NCBI RefSeq assembly: GCF_900540665.1
Contig: NZ_UQGV01000042.1
Span: forward strand, 1 to 18,647
Reading direction: 5' to 3'
Origin: an uncultured Catenibacterium sp.
Lineage (GTDB): Bacteria > Bacillota_I > Bacilli_A > Erysipelotrichales > Coprobacillaceae
Length of the DNA stretch: 18,647 nucleotides
Position numbers and translations under genes: made by a program
In this document: positions 15,391 through 18,647 of the stretch, piece by piece
How positions within the stretch are numbered: the stretch's first letter is position 1
Layout of the letters: every line of letters starts with the position of its first letter
The notes under the pieces: generated by a model
Told to the model about the DNA's origin: nothing
Database searches by the model: none
Seen by the model: the letters and a program-made list of their open reading frames with translations, nothing else

Positions 15391-15654
15391 ATGATAGGTA
15401 CAGTAGATTTTAATATGATTCTAGATTTGAATCATTTATTGAAGAAAGAAGGTTATGATTATTCTGTTCATTCTATTGGTGGATGTGCAAGTTGTGGTCT
15501 TAATTTGAGATGTGAGGGAGAAGAAAGTGATTTAGAAGATGTGATGAAGGTCATAAATGACTTTCTTAAGAAGAAGTGGTTAAAGGCTGTTCCTAGTTTA
15601 AAAGATCCCTATACTCTTGGTATCATTTCTACATTTCATAAGGAGGTCAAGTGA
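15391..15654 (+). CDS. Small CxxC protein of unknown function
   Basis: This 87-aa protein has no signal peptide or membrane segment. Its centre is GGCASCGLNLRC, with C32, C35 and C41, flanked by helical segments (8-20 and 46-62). It has a general resemblance to small Firmicutes proteins annotated as the RDAC family, though the RDAC signature itself is replaced here by GGCASC. I recall that family only loosely, so the link is tentative. The three cysteines could bind metal or take part in thiol chemistry. AGGTG, placed 6 nt before the ATG, is a good ribosome site, and the gene starts 8 nt after merR stops. Its stop overlaps the ATG of the next gene. Position between two regulators suggests a role in the response they control. 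Confidence 0.75.
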   Translation: MIGTVDFNMILDLNHLLKKEGYDYSVHSIGGCASCGLNLRCEGEESDLEDVMKVINDFLKKKWLKAVPSLKDPYTLGIISTFHKEVK

Positions 15655-16034
15655 TGTTTCAGTTAAACTATCAAAGTCATAAATCTATCTATGAACAGAT
15701 TGTAGATAATATTAAAGAACAGATTATAACAGGTGTATTAAAAGAAAATACTCAATTACCCACTGTAAGAGAATTGTCTCAATTACTTACTATTAACCCT
15801 CATACAGTTCAAAAAGCATTTCAGACATTGGACCAGCAAGGCTATATCTATACAATTGCGAATAAAGGTACTTTTGTATCATCGAGAAAACATGTAAAGA
15901 TAGATGAGCAGAAAGTCGATGATACGATTCATATGATTGTAGAAGGGTATAAAGAATTAATCTACATGGGTTTGACTCAGAATGAAATACATAATAAGAT
16001 TCTAGAAAATATGAAAGGGGGACCTCATGATTAA
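15654..16034 (+). CDS. GntR-family regulator, YtrA subfamily
   Basis: This 126-aa regulator has a GntR winged helix (about residues 8-75) with LPTVRELSQLLTINPHTVQK as the recognition region. A short helical tail of about 50 residues replaces a ligand domain. This is the YtrA subfamily layout; such repressors typically control an adjacent ABC transporter operon, often induced by cell-envelope antibiotics. AGGAGG (15641-15646) is 7 nt from the ATG at 15654 and only 4 nt from a GTG at 15651, so the ATG is preferred. It overlaps the stop of the CxxC gene (TGATG) and its own end overlaps the ATPase gene by 8 nt, indicating translational coupling. No operator is apparent directly upstream of it, so it may act on the merR operon promoter or elsewhere. 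Confidence 0.9.
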   Translation: MFQLNYQSHKSIYEQIVDNIKEQIITGVLKENTQLPTVRELSQLLTINPHTVQKAFQTLDQQGYIYTIANKGTFVSSRKHVKIDEQKVDDTIHMIVEGYKELIYMGLTQNEIHNKILENMKGGPHD

Positions 16035-16917
16035 AGTAAAAGATTTATATAAAGTTATTGATGGTGAAGTTGTCCTTGATCATCTAGATATGCAGGTAGA
16101 AGAAGGGTCTATTTATGGTTTAATAGGTCCTAATGGAGCAGGTAAAACAACCCTCATTAGACATTTAGTAGGAGTCTTAAAACAGGATGCAGGAAAGATC
16201 TTTATAGAATCACAGCCTGTTTATGAAAATATAGAATTAAAAAGAAAGATAGGCTATATATCTGATGCGATGTATTTCATAGAAACAAGCTTAGAAAGAA
16301 ATGCGAAAGTCTATAAAGACCTCTATCCATCATGGAACCAGGAAAGATTTGAAGAACTCTACAAAACATTTAAATTAAATCCTACAAAGAAGATACAGAC
16401 ATTTTCTAAAGGAATGAGAAAACAGGCATCATTCTGTCTCATTATGTCTACAATGCCTGATTATCTTATTTTAGATGAACCTATAGATGGATTAGATCCA
16501 GTCGCAAGAAAATTAGTCTGGAAATATATTATTGATGATGTTGCTCAAAGAAATCTAACAGTTCTTATTTCTTCTCATAATTTAAAAGAATTAGAAGGAA
16601 TAGTGGATCATGTAGGTATATTGTATAAGGGTAAGATTATGAGAGAGTTTGATTTAGAATATATTCAAACGCATATTCATAAAATACAGGTTTCTTTTGG
16701 AGATAAAGAAGTTAATTTAGATGATTTAAATATTGCTTATCAGGAGGAAAGAGGTTCAGTAAAAATATTAATTATTGAAGACTCTCTTTCTCATATTAGA
16801 AAGGTTATAGGAAATCAATCTCCTCTTATCTTTGATATACTTCCTTTAAGTCTGGAAGAACTTTTTATGTATGAAGTAGGAGGAGAAGATGATGATATCC
16901 AAAAACTCATATTTTAA
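16027..16917 (+). CDS. ABC transporter ATP-binding protein, YtrB-like
   Basis: This 296-aa ATPase subunit drives the membrane protein encoded next. Walker A is GPNGAGKTT (34-42), Walker B is YLILDE (146-151) with catalytic E151, the D-loop is GLDP, and the switch histidine is in SSHN. The signature motif is FSKGM (126-130) instead of LSGGQ, and the Q-loop region reads IGYISD without an obvious glutamine. These departures are common in YtrB-like, peptide-resistance or lipid-related exporters. The C-terminal 70 residues form an additional domain. GGGGGACC precedes the ATG; the gene overlaps gntR by 8 nt and the permease gene by 29 nt. Substrate is unknown; antimicrobial peptide resistance or envelope stress is a family-based guess. 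Confidence 0.93.
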   Translation: MIKVKDLYKVIDGEVVLDHLDMQVEEGSIYGLIGPNGAGKTTLIRHLVGVLKQDAGKIFIESQPVYENIELKRKIGYISDAMYFIETSLERNAKVYKDLYPSWNQERFEELYKTFKLNPTKKIQTFSKGMRKQASFCLIMSTMPDYLILDEPIDGLDPVARKLVWKYIIDDVAQRNLTVLISSHNLKELEGIVDHVGILYKGKIMREFDLEYIQTHIHKIQVSFGDKEVNLDDLNIAYQEERGSVKILIIEDSLSHIRKVIGNQSPLIFDILPLSLEELFMYEVGGEDDDIQKLIF

Positions 16918-18559
16918 TAAAACCTTCTTTAAAAACCTTATGAAACGTTTCTGGATTATTGGCTTTGGGATGATGGTATCCTATGTTTTATTATACCTTT
17001 ATCCTATCTACCAGGGTGCAAGTTCAGAGGGGTATAAATACTATGCAGTCTATCTCAAGGGATCTTATTTTACAGGAAACTTGATTATTTCTACTATTGC
17101 GGTACTTACAAGTGTGGCTTTACTCTATTTCTATCATAACCGTACAGCCTCTACAATTATTCATTCTATGCCTATTAAAAGATCAGAACTCTATTGGACA
17201 TCTTTTGTTGCAGGGATGATTTTAATGTTTGTACCTCTTATTCTTACAACAGGAACACTCATATTCTATGGAAAAACAATTCCTTTATATTATAGAGAAC
17301 TTTCAATCAACCATTGTCTGAGCTGGTTTTTGATTCAAAGTGCACTCATATTCTTTACGTATGGCATTACACAATTCTGTGGTGTTATCACGGGTAATCT
17401 CTATACACATTGTATATTAGGAGTATTTTTTAATAGTTTACCTTGGCTTAGTTCACAGTTTTTTACTATTCTTAAATCAGTCTTTACTTATGGTGTAGAA
17501 GAACCTTCTGTCGCTTTTGAGAACTATTCCACTGCCTTTAATTATGTATTAAATCTAGAAAATTGGCTTACATTACATACTCTTGCTTATTTGACTATTT
17601 ATATTGCGATAGGCATCAGTTTGATTTTTATTGCCTACTTCATTTATAAACGTGTTAAGTTAGAATACATTGGTTCTTCTGTTGTTTTTGATCGTTTAAA
17701 AGATATAGTTGCCATTATAGGGACTCTTGTACTCTCTTCATTTGTGACATTCTTATTTATATCCAATGAAACATCTATTCATACAATGCGTATCACCTTT
17801 GTGATTATAGGTATTATTGTTTCATTTGTAGGGTACTATATTTCAAGAATGATTGCGGACATGACACTTTATGTCTTAAATAAGAAGAACTTTAAGAAGT
17901 TTATCATCTATCTTGTGGTCTTCTCATTAATGTGTGTCTTCTTTGTTTTTGATATCACAGATGAAGAAAATAAGATTCCAAAAACAGGTAATGTATCTTA
18001 TGTGACATTCAGTTCTGATTATTCAGGTAATCAGGATGTTAAACTTAATGATTCTGATTCTATTGATATTATTCATAATATACATAAAGATATCTTAAAA
18101 GCACCACATGACTCTAATGATTCTTCTCATTATTTCAGCATTACTTATCATCTCGTAGATGGTAAAACACTCACACGTTCCTACAACATCTCACAGGACT
18201 GCTTCGATAAATATGTGAAGGATGATATGAAATCTCTTTATACAAATGTCTCTTATATGAACCAGATCTTTAGAAATATGCATTGGGTTGAAGTATCTGT
18301 TATGAACTATACAGATGATACAACAGACGATACAGTCTATTTAAAAGAAGATGACTTTAGAGCTTTGAAATATGCCTTAAGAAAGGATTATGAAACTCTT
18401 TCAATGGATACTATTTCAGACGCAATTAATAACTACAATTATAGTATTGAAGTCATTAATGATGCAGATTATGTACTCACTTTCTATATTAATAAGGATT
18501 TTGAGAATACAGTGATTTACTTCAAGCAAAGAGGCTATTATAGAAAGATATTTAAGTAA
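16889..18559 (+). CDS. ABC-2 type transporter permease with large C-terminal outer domain
   Basis: This 556-aa membrane protein has about eight or nine hydrophobic segments in the first 355 residues, near 21-40, 63-82, 106-127, 145-168, 235-254, 272-292, 301-318 and 336-355. After the last one comes a polar domain of about 200 residues (357-556), with alternating strands, which probably faces outside. The N-terminal half shows ABC-2 permease features, including the HSMPIKRSELYWTSF loop after the second helix, typical of ABC-2 export permeases. It is the partner of the preceding ATPase, with which it overlaps by 29 nt. AGGAGG (16878-16883) precedes two adjacent ATGs, at 16889 (5 nt) and 16892 (8 nt); either could be used. 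The outer domain may bind a substrate or lipid, but I cannot assign it. Confidence 0.88.
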   Translation: MMISKNSYFNKTFFKNLMKRFWIIGFGMMVSYVLLYLYPIYQGASSEGYKYYAVYLKGSYFTGNLIISTIAVLTSVALLYFYHNRTASTIIHSMPIKRSELYWTSFVAGMILMFVPLILTTGTLIFYGKTIPLYYRELSINHCLSWFLIQSALIFFTYGITQFCGVITGNLYTHCILGVFFNSLPWLSSQFFTILKSVFTYGVEEPSVAFENYSTAFNYVLNLENWLTLHTLAYLTIYIAIGISLIFIAYFIYKRVKLEYIGSSVVFDRLKDIVAIIGTLVLSSFVTFLFISNETSIHTMRITFVIIGIIVSFVGYYISRMIADMTLYVLNKKNFKKFIIYLVVFSLMCVFFVFDITDEENKIPKTGNVSYVTFSSDYSGNQDVKLNDSDSIDIIHNIHKDILKAPHDSNDSSHYFSITYHLVDGKTLTRSYNISQDCFDKYVKDDMKSLYTNVSYMNQIFRNMHWVEVSVMNYTDDTTDDTVYLKEDDFRALKYALRKDYETLSMDTISDAINNYNYSIEVINDADYVLTFYINKDFENTVIYFKQRGYYRKIFK

Positions 18560-18563
18560 AAAG

Positions 18564-18595
18564 GCGTATCACCAAAAATAGGTGATACGCTATTT
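18564..18595 (+). terminator. Terminator-like hairpin after the permease gene
   Basis: GCGTATCACC (18564-18573) pairs perfectly with GGTGATACGC (18581-18590) around AAAAATA. The T-tail is short (TATTT), so termination may be partial. The A-rich left flank would give a tail for traffic on the minus strand as well. Confidence 0.65.
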
Positions 18596-18597
18596 GT

Positions 18598-18647
18598 GCG
18601 ACAGGCAGTCGCTTATATGTCATGTCAACAGGGGCATGACATTTTCT
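18598..18647. other. Two further tandem hairpins at right edge
   Basis: GCGAC (18598-18602) pairs with GTCGC (18608-18612) around AGGCA. After TTAT, an 8-bp stem ATGTCATG (18617-18624) pairs with CATGACAT (18635-18642) around a 10-nt loop and is followed by TTTTCT. The second could be a terminator. The small-stem/large-stem pairing recalls the left edge (12-55), but the sequences differ. No known RNA recognised. Confidence 0.35.

Overview
The window is AT-rich, low-GC Gram-positive (Firmicutes) DNA. Strong AGGAGG-type ribosome sites, many intrinsic terminators overlapping stop codons, PTS sugar uptake and a YtrA-type GntR/ABC module fit this. The style of the proteins suggests a gut anaerobe of the Erysipelotrichia (Holdemanella/Catenibacterium-like), but that is an impression, not a computed result. 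Coding density is high: no gene-free stretch exceeds 300 bases, and I see no tRNA, rRNA, CRISPR array or transposase.

Left part (1-5162): deoC (deoxyribose-phosphate aldolase) runs leftward from a promoter shared with a rightward GntR/UTRA regulator. One base after the regulator lies a GH32 sucrose-6-phosphate hydrolase gene, interrupted by a single in-frame TAA exactly at the lysine position of its FRDPK motif. It is followed by an unrecognised three-helix membrane-anchored protein and a small lipoprotein, apparently in the same transcription unit, closed by a terminator.

Middle part (5163-6378): a DUF362/double [4Fe-4S] ferredoxin-like protein is transcribed alone from a promoter with a 19-bp spacer and an internal dyad, the hallmark of MerR-family control. 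It ends at a terminator shared with the convergent araC gene.

Sugar locus (6365-13457): an AraC-type regulator diverges from an intact second GH32 hydrolase, which is followed 1 nt later by a GH36 alpha-galactosidase. A sucrose-family PTS EIIBCA gene then has its own operator-flanked control region, and a Cof-type HAD phosphatase follows a terminator. Together these could import sucrose or related alpha-galactosides as phosphosugars, remove galactose and hydrolyse the fructoside. Sugar specificity is inferred.

Right part (13458-18647): a second HAD phosphatase and a histidine-phosphatase (phosphoglycerate-mutase-like) gene run leftward. The latter starts from a second 19-bp-spacer promoter with a perfect GGTAGT/ACTACC dyad, divergent from a MerR-family regulator gene. 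The merR operon continues rightward with a small CxxC protein, a YtrA-type GntR repressor, an ABC ATPase and a large ABC permease with an extracytoplasmic domain. Both window edges carry unexplained paired hairpins.
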